DNA of 64,000 nt from 630D-37 sp037478835 (GTDB lineage Bacteria > Chloroflexota > Anaerolineae > Anaerolineales > Villigracilaceae): NCBI GenBank assembly GCA_037478835.1, contig JBBFLV010000001.1:310001-374000 (forward strand), read 5' to 3'. The translations under genes were made by a program, and so were the position numbers. The notes beneath the pieces were generated by a model. It saw only the letters and a list, made by a program, of their open reading frames with translations, was not told the DNA's origin and made no database searches. Positions 7,979 to 16,760 of this stretch are shown here, one piece after another. Numbering within the stretch: the first letter of the stretch is position 1; every line of letters starts with the position of its first letter.

Positions 7979-9315
7979 CCGCGGCGCATCTTTGGGTATT
8001 TCTACCGATTCTTTTGGGCATGTTGACTTTTCTTTTCCAATCGGCGCGCGGCCTCTATCGCTGGGGCACGCTGATCGCTCTGGGGTTGGCTTTTCTGGCC
8101 TGGTTTGTGCCTTTGGATACGCCGATGCGCCTGGCAGGCATAAGCCTTAAGATTTCTTCGACGTTTGAACTGCTAGGGCGCAGCCTGGTTTTTGACAAGC
8201 AGATGAACGCTGTGCTGGTTTTGCTTTACGGCATCAGCGCAGTGTGGTTTTACGGTCTGCGTTCTGTTCCACAGGCCAGGGAGATCTTGCCATGGGGATT
8301 GCTCTTTAACGGCCTTTTGGTGACGTTGCTAACCGTGCGCCCGTTCCTCTATGCGGCGATCGTGCTAGAGGCGCTTGGCTTTCTGCTGGTCTTTTTGATC
8401 CGACCGCCTGCCAAAAGCGTGCTGCGTTTCCTTGCCCATCAGACCCTGGCATTCCCCTTGCTGTTGTTGGCCGCTTCTTTGGGGACGGAGGGAACTTTCT
8501 TCAGTGACCCGCAACGGGGTCCTCTGGCGCTGGCGCTGCTGGGAGTTGGGTTGGCGCTGAGCGCCGGTCTTTTCCCCTTTCACACTTGGATGCCTTTGTT
8601 GGGGGCGGAACTTCATCCTTACCTTGCCGCCTTTTTGTTGTGGTTGTTGCCGTTCAGCACCTTGCTGTTTCTGAGCGGTTTTATCGAGCGCTTTCTGGTG
8701 TTCGCTGCGCTTCGCCTACCGGTGATGCTGCAGGTCAGTGGAATGCTGATGGCTTTGGTGGGTAGTGGTGGAATGCTGGTCGAACGTCACTGGGGGCGAG
8801 CACTGGGCTATGCTGTGATGGTCGAGACCGGCTATGCGTTGCTGGCTCTGAGCCTGGGGGATGAGGGAGCCTCCCTGATGTTGGCTTCCCTCTTGCCACG
8901 TAGCCTAGCTTTTGTCCTTTGGGGCTTTGCCCTTTCGATCCTGTATCGTCGTTCGGCGGGGTTAGAGCAGAATGTTTTGGAAGGAATGGGGCATCGGTTG
9001 CCGTTTGCGGCCGTCGCCTTAATGCTGGCTATTCTTTCAGTGGCCGGTTTTCCTATGCTGGCGGCTTTTCCCTGGCGACTGAGCCTGTGGGAAGGATTAA
9101 GCAACCACTCCCTCACGCTCGGTTTCCTGTTTTTGCTCTCTCTGTTGGGGGTCTTTGGCCATGGCTTGCGTACGTTCCATACCCTTTTTTCCCGGCCAGA
9201 GGGCTGGCGGATCGAAGAAACGCTGACGGAGCTCATCCTGCTCAGCCTGGGGACTTTCGGGATGGCCTTGTTGGGTCTTTTTCCACAGATGGTCGGAGTT
9301 TTGCTGGGAAAGTAG
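7975..9315 (+). CDS. Antiporter-like membrane subunit (NuoM/N-related), third of three
   Basis: Protein of 446 residues with about 13 membrane helices, starting at GTG within GTGA, which overlaps the previous stop. LSAGLFPFHTWMPLLGAELHP (shown as two parts: LSAGLFPFHTWMP, then LLGAELHP) near residue 200 is the helix-7 signature of proton-conducting subunits. The usual lysine (V-K-A) is Ser here (L-S-A). YAAIVLEALGF near 128 supplies the helix-5 glutamate. The region up to ftsH holds only a short-repeat tract and the ftsH promoter. Family membership is fairly clear, but ion pumping cannot be assumed with the Lys missing. Confidence 0.65.
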   Translation: MTAAHLWVFLPILLGMLTFLFQSARGLYRWGTLIALGLAFLAWFVPLDTPMRLAGISLKISSTFELLGRSLVFDKQMNAVLVLLYGISAVWFYGLRSVPQAREILPWGLLFNGLLVTLLTVRPFLYAAIVLEALGFLLVFLIRPPAKSVLRFLAHQTLAFPLLLLAASLGTEGTFFSDPQRGPLALALLGVGLALSAGLFPFHTWMPLLGAELHPYLAAFLLWLLPFSTLLFLSGFIERFLVFAALRLPVMLQVSGMLMALVGSGGMLVERHWGRALGYAVMVETGYALLALSLGDEGASLMLASLLPRSLAFVLWGFALSILYRRSAGLEQNVLEGMGHRLPFAAVALMLAILSVAGFPMLAAFPWRLSLWEGLSNHSLTLGFLFLLSLLGVFGHGLRTFHTLFSRPEGWRIEETLTELILLSLGTFGMALLGLFPQMVGVLLGK

Positions 9316-9340
9316 GCGCGGCTTCAGGGCATAAAACGCT

Positions 9341-9407
9341 CCACCGTTTATCGCCTGCCATCTATCGTCCACGATCTACCGTCCACCGTCTACCGTCCAC
9401 CGTCCAT
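9341..9407. repeat. Degenerate intergenic repeat, family A (CCGTCTACCGTCCA-like)
   Basis: The tract repeats the words CCACCGT, CTACCGTC and CCATCTATCGTCC several times in 67 bases between the membrane trio and ftsH. The same words occur before gnd (12658-12727) and, inverted, at 50467-50507. It is not coding and has no palindrome. Confidence 0.7.
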
Positions 9408-9461
9408 ATGTTAGAGTTCTGTTATTCTTTTGTGTCATCTATCGCGAGATCAATCCAGGGT

Positions 9462-9470
9462 TGGTATAAT
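9462..9470 (+). promoter_or_regulatory. Extended -10 promoter of ftsH
   Basis: TGGTATAAT is a perfect extended -10 box (TGn followed by TATAAT), 19 nt before the ftsH start. GAGGAG at 9480-9485 is the ribosome site. There is no convincing -35 box at the right distance, as is normal for extended -10 promoters. Confidence 0.6.
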
Positions 9471-9489
9471 TATGAATTGAGGAGTTACT

Positions 9490-11358
9490 ATGAATCAGCA
9501 ACCAAAAGGTCAACAATCCTCTTATTTGATCACCTTCCTATTTCTCCTGGCACTGGGTGTGATGGTGTGGATGGCGCTGCGCCAGGATGTCAAGGCGCAA
9601 CAGCCGGTTGGGCTGAATCAGCTGGCCCAGGACCTGCGCGATCACAAGGTTAGCCGCATTAGCGTTGAGAATAACAATCGGTTGACGATTGTCTATAAGG
9701 ACGCAAGCGAACGTATCTCGCAAAAAGAGTCGAATGCCACCCTGGTGGAGCAACTGCTGGCTTTGGGCGTCGAGCCGGCGGACCTTGGGCCTGAATACGT
9801 TAAGATCGATATTCAGCCCCCCTCTGTTTGGACCAGCGTTTTTAGCGGTGTGCTCTATCTGCTTCCGGTGCTCTTGATGGGGGCGTTCATCTGGTTCATC
9901 TTCCGCCAGGCGCAGGGGAGCAATAATGCGGCGATCAACTTCGGCCGCTCGCGGGCGCGGATGTTCACCGGCGATCACCCAACGGTGACCTTCGATGACG
10001 TGGCCGGCGTGGACGAAGCGAAGGAAGAGCTCAAGGAAGTCGTGGAGTTTCTGCGTGAACCGCAGAAGTTCATCCAGCTCGGTGCGCGCATTCCGAAAGG
10101 CGTATTGCTGGTCGGGCCGCCCGGCACCGGCAAGACGCTCCTGGCCAAAGCCGTTTCCGGTGAGGCCGGTGTACCGTTTTTCTCCATCTCCGGCTCTGAG
10201 TTCGTGGAAATGTTCGTCGGTGTAGGCGCCAGCCGCGTGCGCGACCTGTTCGATCAGGCCAAGCGCCATGCGCCGTGCATCGTCTTCGTGGATGAGATCG
10301 ATGCCGTTGGTCGGCAGCGCGGCACCGGCCTGGGCGGATCGCATGATGAACGCGAGCAAACGCTCAATCAGCTCCTGGTCGAAATGGACGGTTTCGATAC
10401 CGATACCAGTATCATCATCATGGCGGCCACCAACCGTCCCGATATTCTCGACCCGGCACTCCTGCGCCCCGGACGTTTCGACCGACGGGTGGTCCTCGAC
10501 CGCCCGGATGTCAAAGGGCGCGAGGCGATCCTGCGCGTCCATGTGCGCGGCAAGCCGCTCGAACCGAATGTCGACCTGACGCTGCTCGCCCGTGCCACCC
10601 CCGGCTTTGTCGGCGCCGATCTAGAGAATATGGTCAACGAAGCGGCGATCCTGGCCGCCCGACGTAACAAGCGCACCATCGGTCAGGCAGAATTTGAAGA
10701 GGCGATCGAACGCGTCATCGCCGGTCCGGAGCGCAAATCGCGGCTGATCTCTCCCGAAGAAAAGCGCATCGTGGCCTACCACGAGGCCGGTCATGCCGTT
10801 GTGATGCATGTCCTACCCGAAGCGGACCCGGTGCAAAAAGTCTCGATCATCGCCCGCGGCCAGATGGGTGGCTATACCCTGGCGCTTCCGGAAGACGATC
10901 GCATTCTGGCCTCGCGGCGCAAACTCTTTGCCGAAATGGTTGGCCTGTTGGGGGGCCGCGCCGCCGAGGAGATCGTCTTCGATGACATTACTTCCGGTGC
11001 CTCGAACGATCTGGAGCGCGTGACGCGCCTGGCGCGGATGATGGTCACCCGTCTAGGGATGAGCGACGCTCTCGGCCCCATGGTCTATGGTCAGAAGGAA
11101 GAGCTGATCTTCTTGGGGCGCGAAATTGCCGAGCAGCGCGATTACTCGGAGGCTGTTGCCGAGCAGATCGATCGCGAAGTGCGCCGCCTGGTCAACGAGG
11201 CCTATGAGCGTGCCAAATCCATTTTGACCGAATATCGTGATAAGTTGGATGCCGTCGCCAAACGGCTGCTCGAAGTGGAGACCTTGAACCGCGAAGAATT
11301 TGAGAAAATCTTCCCGCCGCCTGTGCCGAAGACAAGCGGCACGCCGCAACCGGCTTGA
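9490..11358 (+). CDS. ftsH: ATP-dependent zinc metalloprotease FtsH
   Basis: Membrane-anchored AAA+ protease for quality control of membrane proteins. Of 622 residues, a first helix lies at about 10-30 and a second at about 115-138, with the small extracytoplasmic domain between them. The AAA module follows: Walker A GPPGTGKT at about 209, Walker B IVFVDEIDAVG, and second region of homology ATNRPDILDPALLRPGRFDR. The zinc site HEAGH is at about 431, with the third ligand Asp in SGASNDLERV. Full length with all catalytic residues. It is transcribed alone, from its own extended -10 promoter to a strong terminator. Confidence 0.97.
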   Translation: MNQQPKGQQSSYLITFLFLLALGVMVWMALRQDVKAQQPVGLNQLAQDLRDHKVSRISVENNNRLTIVYKDASERISQKESNATLVEQLLALGVEPADLGPEYVKIDIQPPSVWTSVFSGVLYLLPVLLMGAFIWFIFRQAQGSNNAAINFGRSRARMFTGDHPTVTFDDVAGVDEAKEELKEVVEFLREPQKFIQLGARIPKGVLLVGPPGTGKTLLAKAVSGEAGVPFFSISGSEFVEMFVGVGASRVRDLFDQAKRHAPCIVFVDEIDAVGRQRGTGLGGSHDEREQTLNQLLVEMDGFDTDTSIIIMAATNRPDILDPALLRPGRFDRRVVLDRPDVKGREAILRVHVRGKPLEPNVDLTLLARATPGFVGADLENMVNEAAILAARRNKRTIGQAEFEEAIERVIAGPERKSRLISPEEKRIVAYHEAGHAVVMHVLPEADPVQKVSIIARGQMGGYTLALPEDDRILASRRKLFAEMVGLLGGRAAEEIVFDDITSGASNDLERVTRLARMMVTRLGMSDALGPMVYGQKEELIFLGREIAEQRDYSEAVAEQIDREVRRLVNEAYERAKSILTEYRDKLDAVAKRLLEVETLNREEFEKIFPPPVPKTSGTPQPA

Positions 11359-11365
11359 GACGAAG

Positions 11366-11393
11366 TCCCCACCCGTTCTGGGTGGGGATTTTT
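11366..11393 (+). terminator. Rho-independent terminator of ftsH
   Basis: Perfect 9-bp stem TCCCCACCC / GGGTGGGGA with a 5-nt loop, followed directly by TTTTT. It begins 8 nt after the ftsH stop. Confidence 0.9.
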
Positions 11394-11656
11394 GTTGGTA
11401 TGGAAATGATTTGTGCCGGTGATGGGAGTAGAGGGTTATAGGATTTTCCACAGGAAAACATCTATGCGCGACTATATTGCGAAGCACAGTATAATGTTGC
11501 CAATTCCGATAGGGATACTCAGCGGGCGTGACGAGGTGATGCGACCTAGAGGGTGGTTGCAGGCGATCGGTATGCCTGCAGGGCAGAATAACCTGCTGGG
11601 TGTCTCCGAAGGCGTTTTTCGGCAAAGTTTTCTTCGCACTTTTTGGAGGAAAAACG

Positions 11657-12637
11657 ATGGCGCTCCTTCTCTCCTGTTTCCTTGGCCTGATTCCGATGTT
11701 GGGGTTTGCTCTCTACGTAAACTGGCTCGATCGATACGAGAAAGAGCCGAAGGTCCTTCTCGCTGCCGCTTTTCTGTGGGGGGCGATCATCGCGGCCGGA
11801 CTGGCCTTCGTGATCAACACGCTGCTCGGCATCGGCATCTACCTGATCACATTTTCGACTTTGCTCACTGAATGGAGCTCCAGCATCGTTGTGGCCCCGT
11901 TTGTCGAAGAGGGGCTGAAGGGCCTGGCTTTGCTGATCTTGTTCCTGGCCTTTCGCAAGGAGTTCGATTCCTTGCTCGATGGTGCCATCTATGGCGGCAT
12001 GATCGGATTGGGTTTTGGAGCTACCGAGAATTTTTATTACATCTATGCCTACGGCTACGAGGAACAAGGTTGGGTCGGATTGTGGATGCTGGCTTTCATC
12101 CGCATCGTACTGGTCGGCTGGCAACATGCTTTCTATACGGCATTTAGCGGCATGGGGTTTGCCTGGGCGCGTTTGCAGCGCAGTTTCCTTTTGCGCCTGC
12201 TAGGGATTTTGACGGGGTTTTCTTTGGCGATCCTGACCCATGCCCTGCATAATACTCTGGCCGCCTTGGCGGACTTTTGGCTGGTGGTGCCGGTAGACTG
12301 GCTCGGCTGGCTGGGGATGCTCATCCTGCTCATTTTCCTGATCCGCCATGAGCAACACCTGCTCAAAGTGCACTTGGCCGAGGAAGTCTCTTCCGGCTTG
12401 CTCACGCCACAAGAGTATGCTACCGCGACCTCTTCTCTAGCTCAAAGCAAAGCCCGCTTTCAGGCTTTGACCCATGGCAACCTGCGCCGGACGGCGCGTT
12501 TTTATCAGCTCTGTGCCGAATTGGCGCATAAGAAAGAACAATTTCGTCGTGTGGGAGATGAACAGGGAAACCTGGCCATTATCGAATCTCTGCGCCAGGA
12601 ATTGAGCACACTCTCCGGCAAGGTCAGCACGGCATGA
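11657..12637 (+). CDS. PrsW-family intramembrane protease
   Basis: Polytopic membrane protein of 326 residues, related to PrsW, which cleaves anti-sigma factors or acts as a CAAX-type glutamic protease. Conserved motifs are present: VEEGLKG (EExxK, about residue 87), GFGATENFYY (FxxxE-like, about 118), HAFYTAFSGMGFAW (about 156) and THALHN (about 195). About eight helices precede a soluble, charged C-terminal tail of about 90 residues, predicted helical. The start at 11657 was preferred to an in-frame ATG at 11600, because GGAGGA lies 6 nt before it and the extra 19 residues lack a fitting ribosome site. Substrate unknown. The 260 bases upstream show no other gene. Confidence 0.85.
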   Translation: MALLLSCFLGLIPMLGFALYVNWLDRYEKEPKVLLAAAFLWGAIIAAGLAFVINTLLGIGIYLITFSTLLTEWSSSIVVAPFVEEGLKGLALLILFLAFRKEFDSLLDGAIYGGMIGLGFGATENFYYIYAYGYEEQGWVGLWMLAFIRIVLVGWQHAFYTAFSGMGFAWARLQRSFLLRLLGILTGFSLAILTHALHNTLAALADFWLVVPVDWLGWLGMLILLIFLIRHEQHLLKVHLAEEVSSGLLTPQEYATATSSLAQSKARFQALTHGNLRRTARFYQLCAELAHKKEQFRRVGDEQGNLAIIESLRQELSTLSGKVSTA

Positions 12638-12657
12638 GGACAAAAACGATCGAGGCA

Positions 12658-12727
12658 CGGTCCACCTCCACAGTCCACCGTCCACGGTCAACCGTCTATC
12701 TCGCTCCACCGTCTACTGTCCACCGTC
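12658..12727. repeat. Degenerate intergenic repeat, family A
   Basis: Repeated CCACCGTC, TCCACCGTCTA and CAACCGTCTA words fill the gap between the PrsW gene and gnd. They match the tract before ftsH in word content and orientation. The end lies just before the gnd ribosome site. Confidence 0.7.
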
Positions 12728-12749
12728 TATTCTCACAAAGGAGTCTCAT

Positions 12750-13670
12750 ATGGAACTGCTCATGATCGGTCTGGGTAGGATGGGAATGAACATGGCGCAG
12801 CGTCTGCGACGTGGCGGACATCGCGTCATTGGGTATGCGCGCACGGCGGCTACCGTGCAGCAGGCTATGGAACTCGGAGTTGAGGGTGCGTTTTCACTCG
12901 AGGAAGCGTTGCAGAAGCTCTCGCATCCGCGCATTGCTTGGTGTATGGTCCCGGCCGGCCGACCCACGGATGAGATCATCTTGCAGCTGATCCCTCTCCT
13001 GCAGCCGGGTGATATTATCGTGGACGGTGGCAACTCGAACTATAAGGATACCCTGCGGCGGGCGAAAGAGATCGAAGCCCATGGGTTGCATTTTGTGGAT
13101 TGCGGCACCAGCGGCGGGGTTTGGGGATTGAGCGAAGGCTACAGCCTGATGATCGGCGGCGAAGCCGAGATCGTGGAATATCTGCGCCCGATTTTCGAGA
13201 CCTTGGCGCCAGCACCCGATCGCGGCTGGGGACATGTGGGGCCACATGGCGCAGGACACTTTGTCAAGATGGTGCACAACGGGATCGAATACGGCATGAT
13301 GCAGGCCATGGCCGAGGGGTTCGCCATTCTTAAGGCGAAGGAAGAATTCGCCCTCGATCTGCATCAGGTGGCCGAAATCTGGCGCTATGGAAGTGTAGTG
13401 CGTTCCTGGTTGCTCGATCTGGCCGCCCGTGCCCTGGCCGAAGAGGCCGATCTCGGCAGCATCAAACCCTGGGTTGCCGATTCCGGCGAGGGGCGCTGGA
13501 CGGTGTTCGAGGCCATTGACCTGGACGTTCCGGCGCCGGTAGTCACGCTGGCGCTGCAAATGCGTTTTGTCAGCCGCGATGAGGAGAATTTTGCGGCCCG
13601 GCTACTGGCGGCGTTGCGTCAGCAATTCGGTGGTCATGCCGTGCAACGCAAGGAGGATGGCTCGCCATGA
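12750..13670 (+). CDS. gnd: 6-phosphogluconate dehydrogenase, decarboxylating, short type
   Basis: Converts 6-phosphogluconate to ribulose 5-phosphate and CO2. It has 306 residues, so it is the short (GndA/YqeC) type rather than the 468-residue type. Motifs: GLGRMGMNMAQRL (dinucleotide site), DGGNSNYKDTL, GTSGGVWGL and the active-site HGAGHFVKMVHNGIEYGMM with the catalytic Lys and His-Asn. AAGGAG stands before the ATG. The last bases overlap zwf (ATGA), so both enzymes of the oxidative pentose phosphate route are translated together. Gene order gnd-zwf is the reverse of the pathway order. The coenzyme is not decided by the sequence. Confidence 0.92.
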   Translation: MELLMIGLGRMGMNMAQRLRRGGHRVIGYARTAATVQQAMELGVEGAFSLEEALQKLSHPRIAWCMVPAGRPTDEIILQLIPLLQPGDIIVDGGNSNYKDTLRRAKEIEAHGLHFVDCGTSGGVWGLSEGYSLMIGGEAEIVEYLRPIFETLAPAPDRGWGHVGPHGAGHFVKMVHNGIEYGMMQAMAEGFAILKAKEEFALDLHQVAEIWRYGSVVRSWLLDLAARALAEEADLGSIKPWVADSGEGRWTVFEAIDLDVPAPVVTLALQMRFVSRDEENFAARLLAALRQQFGGHAVQRKEDGSP

Positions 13671-15115
13671 ATGCCCCCCGTCTGCCCACCACCCTTGTGA
13701 TTTTTGGCGCCTCCGGTGATCTCACCCAACGGAAGCTGGTGCCCTCGCTTTTCCATCTGTTCATCAAACGCAAAACGCCGCGCGATCTACAGCTGGTTGG
13801 CTTCGGCGCCACTCCGTATACCGATGAGAGCTTTCGTGTTCATTTGCGTCAGGCACTCGACCAATTCGCCGGCTACTCGTTCACAGAGGAAGAATGGGCG
13901 CTCTTTGCGGCCCGCCTGCACTACGTTCAAGGGCGCTATACCGACTTGGCGGATTTCAAGCGCCTGGGCGAGAGGTTGAATCAGCTCGAAGGAGGGGCCG
14001 GCAATCGCCTGTATTACCTGGCCATTCCGCCTAACCTGTTTTCCAGCGTCATTGACCTGCTCGGCATCACCGGGCAGCTGGCCGAAAATAGCGGTTGGCG
14101 CCGGGTGGTGATCGAAAAACCTTTCGGCACCGATCTCCACTCAGCTCGAACCTTAAATCAGCAGATTCATCGGGCACTGAGCGAGAGCCAGATCTATCGC
14201 ATTGATCATTACCTGGGAAAGGAGACGGTGCAAAACATCCTTTTTCTGCGCTTTGCCAATACGATCTTCGAGCCGCTTTGGAACCGCAACTACATCGCCT
14301 CGGTGCAGATCACCGTGGCCGAGACCGTAGGCGTGGAACACCGTGGACGCTACTACGATAGCGTGGGCGTGTTGCGGGATATGTTCCAGAATCATCTTTT
14401 GCAGCTCCTGACGCTGGTGGCGATGGAACCGCCGGCCTCGTTCAATGCCGAAGCGTTGCGCAATGAAAAGGTCAAAGTGCTCAGCGCCATTCCCAAGATG
14501 AGCGAAGCGGAGATCGCGCGTTACACGGTGCGCGCACAATACCGTGGCTACCGTCAGGAAGCGGATATTGCCCCCGATTCCACCACACCTACGTTCGCCG
14601 CCTTGCGTTTGTTTGTCAATAACTGGCGGTGGCAGGGCGTGCCGTTTTACCTGCGCTCCGGCAAAAAACTGGCTCAAAAACAAACTCGGATTGTCATCCG
14701 CTTCAAAGAGCCTCCGCTGGCGATGTTCCCATTACCGGAGGGGAAGAAGATGAACCCCAACCTGCTGATCCTCTCCATCCAGCCGGATGAGGGCGTGCAT
14801 TTGCGTTTCGAGGTGAAGGCGCCGAATACGATTGCCGAGACCCGTTCGGTGGATATGGAATTCCACTACGCGGAAGCGTTCGGCTCCAGCGCTGTGCCCG
14901 AAGCCTATGAGCGCTTGCTCCTGGATGCCTTGCAGGGAGATGCTTCGCTCTTCACCCGTGCCGATGAAGTCGAAGCCGCCTGGGCGCTGATGGACCCGAT
15001 TTTGCAGGTTTGGGAGCAAAAAGGAAAGCCACCGCTGACCTTCTATGAACCGGGTAGCGATGGCCCTGTGGAAGCAACCCGTCTACTGGAACAAGATGGG
15101 CAAGCTTGGCTGTAG
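13667..15115 (+). CDS. zwf: Glucose-6-phosphate 1-dehydrogenase
   Basis: Oxidises glucose 6-phosphate to 6-phosphogluconolactone. The 482 residues are full length. FGASGDLTQRKLVPSL at residue 12 is the nucleotide-binding site, VIEKPFG at about 147 holds the conserved Lys, and RIDHYLGKE at about 179 is the substrate signature with catalytic His region. It overlaps gnd by four bases. No 6-phosphogluconolactonase gene follows. Zwf ends convergently with the SURF1 gene, 18 nt apart, with only a weak GGCAA/TTGCC hairpin between them. Confidence 0.96.
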   Translation: MNAPRLPTTLVIFGASGDLTQRKLVPSLFHLFIKRKTPRDLQLVGFGATPYTDESFRVHLRQALDQFAGYSFTEEEWALFAARLHYVQGRYTDLADFKRLGERLNQLEGGAGNRLYYLAIPPNLFSSVIDLLGITGQLAENSGWRRVVIEKPFGTDLHSARTLNQQIHRALSESQIYRIDHYLGKETVQNILFLRFANTIFEPLWNRNYIASVQITVAETVGVEHRGRYYDSVGVLRDMFQNHLLQLLTLVAMEPPASFNAEALRNEKVKVLSAIPKMSEAEIARYTVRAQYRGYRQEADIAPDSTTPTFAALRLFVNNWRWQGVPFYLRSGKKLAQKQTRIVIRFKEPPLAMFPLPEGKKMNPNLLILSIQPDEGVHLRFEVKAPNTIAETRSVDMEFHYAEAFGSSAVPEAYERLLLDALQGDASLFTRADEVEAAWALMDPILQVWEQKGKPPLTFYEPGSDGPVEATRLLEQDGQAWL

Positions 15116-15133
15116 GGCAAGTGCTAGTTTGCC

Positions 15134-15883
15134 TTACTGACGATGGTTCGACCCCAGAGGGGGCTGTTCCTGTTTTCGCACGTAGAACGGATAGCCGAAT
15201 AGCAGAATGGCGGCGAAGGTGAACCATTGGATCGCATAGCCGAAATGTGGCCCTTCACTCAAATCCAGCGTTGGCTGGTATGGGATCGGGGGCTGGGTGC
15301 GCCCTTCCTGCGGATCGAGCTGCAGATAAACCTTGACGATCGGGTAGGGCATTTGCGCCGCAATCCGATCCAGGTCCACCATTTTCCAGAAATCCAGGCG
15401 TGTCACATCAGAAGGGGCATCACGTTGGGGGGCACCCAATCGCAGAATCCCGCGCACCGTTACTTCTGTTTCCGTTTCATCGTATTTGCGCCAATCGTTC
15501 GGCGTGGCATTTCCTTCGGCGGGAATCCATCCCCGATCGACCAAGATGACCAGATTCTCATCGAGCACGAGAGGGGTGAGCAAGTGATAGCCGTATTGAC
15601 CTTCGTGGTACTGATTGCGTAGCGCGATCTGGGCGGCGTAATCGTATTTGCCGCGGGCGATGGCGGCGCGATATTCCATGTTCACCAGAATGCCGGGGTC
15701 GGTCACACGGTTCAGATCAAGGGGCGGCAGAGAACGCATCTCCAGGACATGGGCGTTGAAGGTGCGTCGTTGCTCCAACCGATCGAGCTGCCAAATGCCC
15801 AGGCGCACGCATACGGCCGCGCCCAAAACGACCAGAAAGGTGGTCAACAGCCAGCGACGGGAAAAGAGCAGGCGGAGCATCAT
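15134..15883 (-). CDS. SURF1-family cytochrome oxidase assembly protein
   Basis: Membrane protein that helps insert heme A into cytochrome oxidase subunit I. Of 249 residues, helices lie at about 9-28 and 220-240 with a soluble domain between. The family signs are visible: the N-terminal W-x-L-x-R-L/Q-L region (GIWQLDRLEQRR), an internal ILVDRGWIPAEG and the C-terminal GYAIQWFTFA. It is the last gene of the oxidase operon and overlaps the previous one by four bases. No heme A synthase gene (ctaA or ctaB) lies in this operon. Confidence 0.88.
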   Translation of the reverse strand: MMLRLLFSRRWLLTTFLVVLGAAVCVRLGIWQLDRLEQRRTFNAHVLEMRSLPPLDLNRVTDPGILVNMEYRAAIARGKYDYAAQIALRNQYHEGQYGYHLLTPLVLDENLVILVDRGWIPAEGNATPNDWRKYDETETEVTVRGILRLGAPQRDAPSDVTRLDFWKMVDLDRIAAQMPYPIVKVYLQLDPQEGRTQPPIPYQPTLDLSEGPHFGYAIQWFTFAAILLFGYPFYVRKQEQPPLGSNHRQ

Positions 15884-16344
15884 TTGGAGCGGGTGAGGAG
15901 CACGCTATAGACGGCAAAGAGAGCGCCCAACGGTAGGCCGGCGAAGAGCATGCCCGTCAGGCGCGTTTTCCAGGTCACCGGCTCGCGCACTTCGATGCCG
16001 AAATAGCGCGTTGGCTGGAAGGAGCATTCCAGCGCCAGGCTCTCTGCGTTTCCCAGCACCATGCTGGCCGATGTCCCTGCCGGCACCCATAGGGCACCCA
16101 GCTGATGAGGGACGTTATCCTGGTTGATCACTACCAACACGTCGCCCAGAACGAAGCTCATCTCCGTCGGGATTTCGGGGGGTTTTTCTCCTTTTGCCAC
16201 CTTTTCGGCTGTGCCGGCCGGGATGATCAACTCAATGCGCCGGGCTTCCCGATTTTCCCGCCGTTGTAGGCGGTAGCCGATTTCTGTCGTGATGGCCGCA
16301 AAGGCGAAACCCAGTAAAAAAGCGAACAGAATACGTCGTATCAT
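15880..16344 (-). CDS. Membrane-anchored cupredoxin-like protein of the oxidase operon
   Basis: Protein of 154 residues with a helix at each end (about 5-22 and 130-150). The soluble middle has a cupredoxin-like pattern: LVVINQDNVPHQLGALWVP (His in the loop after a beta strand, at about 82) and ALECSF (single Cys, about 105). The downstream His and Met ligands of a normal blue-copper site are not evident. It sits between a copper chaperone and SURF1 with overlaps on both sides, so a role in copper delivery or in the oxidase itself is likely. The family was not recognised with certainty. Confidence 0.5.
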   Translation of the reverse strand: MIRRILFAFLLGFAFAAITTEIGYRLQRRENREARRIELIIPAGTAEKVAKGEKPPEIPTEMSFVLGDVLVVINQDNVPHQLGALWVPAGTSASMVLGNAESLALECSFQPTRYFGIEVREPVTWKTRLTGMLFAGLPLGALFAVYSVLLTRSK

Positions 16345-16760
16345 TCTTTGACCGTTACCGTAACGATAATTTTTCCGAGGCGCTTGAAATTCAGGGTCAG
16401 CGGGAACGAATCTCCCGTTTTGAGATCGCGGCGCAGGCCGAGGAGCATCACATGGTAGCCGCCGGGGCGGAATTCGGTTGTCCCTTTGGGAATTGCGATC
16501 TCATGTTGCATTTGCATTTGCATAGCGCCATCGTGTGCCATGCTCATGTGCAGCTCCACCGTATCGGCAACGTCTGTTTGAACCGAGAGCAAGGTGTCGG
16601 TACTGCCGGTATTCACGATGGTGAAATAGACGGCTCCATTTTCTCCTGCGGGAGCCGGGCGCGCCCAGGCGGATTCCACACGCAACGTGGTTTCCGCTTT
16701 GGCCACATTACAGGCCGCGAGGAGCAATGCGAGCAAAGCCAAAAAGAAAACGCGCTTCAT
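16341..16760 (-). CDS. PCuAC copper(I) chaperone lipoprotein
   Basis: Periplasmic or extracytoplasmic copper chaperone that helps load the CuA site. Signal with lipobox LLAAC (Cys at 17), then the DUF461 beta-barrel. Copper ligands fit the family pattern H-M-x(about 10)-M-x(about 21)-H-x-M: ELHMSMAHDGAMQMQMQ and GGYHVMLLG. It has 139 residues and overlaps neighbours on both sides. With SCO next to it, the usual PCuAC-SCO pair for CuA maturation is complete. Confidence 0.9.
   Translation of the reverse strand: MKRVFFLALLALLLAACNVAKAETTLRVESAWARPAPAGENGAVYFTIVNTGSTDTLLSVQTDVADTVELHMSMAHDGAMQMQMQHEIAIPKGTTEFRPGGYHVMLLGLRRDLKTGDSFPLTLNFKRLGKIIVTVTVKE

Noticed and set aside
9341..9407. Family A tract as a CRISPR or iteron origin
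   Set aside because: Words are degenerate and uneven in spacing, with no spacers, no rep gene and no DnaA-box cluster.
11477..11495. TTGCGA and TATAAT as a promoter before the PrsW gene
   Set aside because: The two boxes are only 7 nt apart, too close to work as -35 and -10. The TATAAT alone remains possible.
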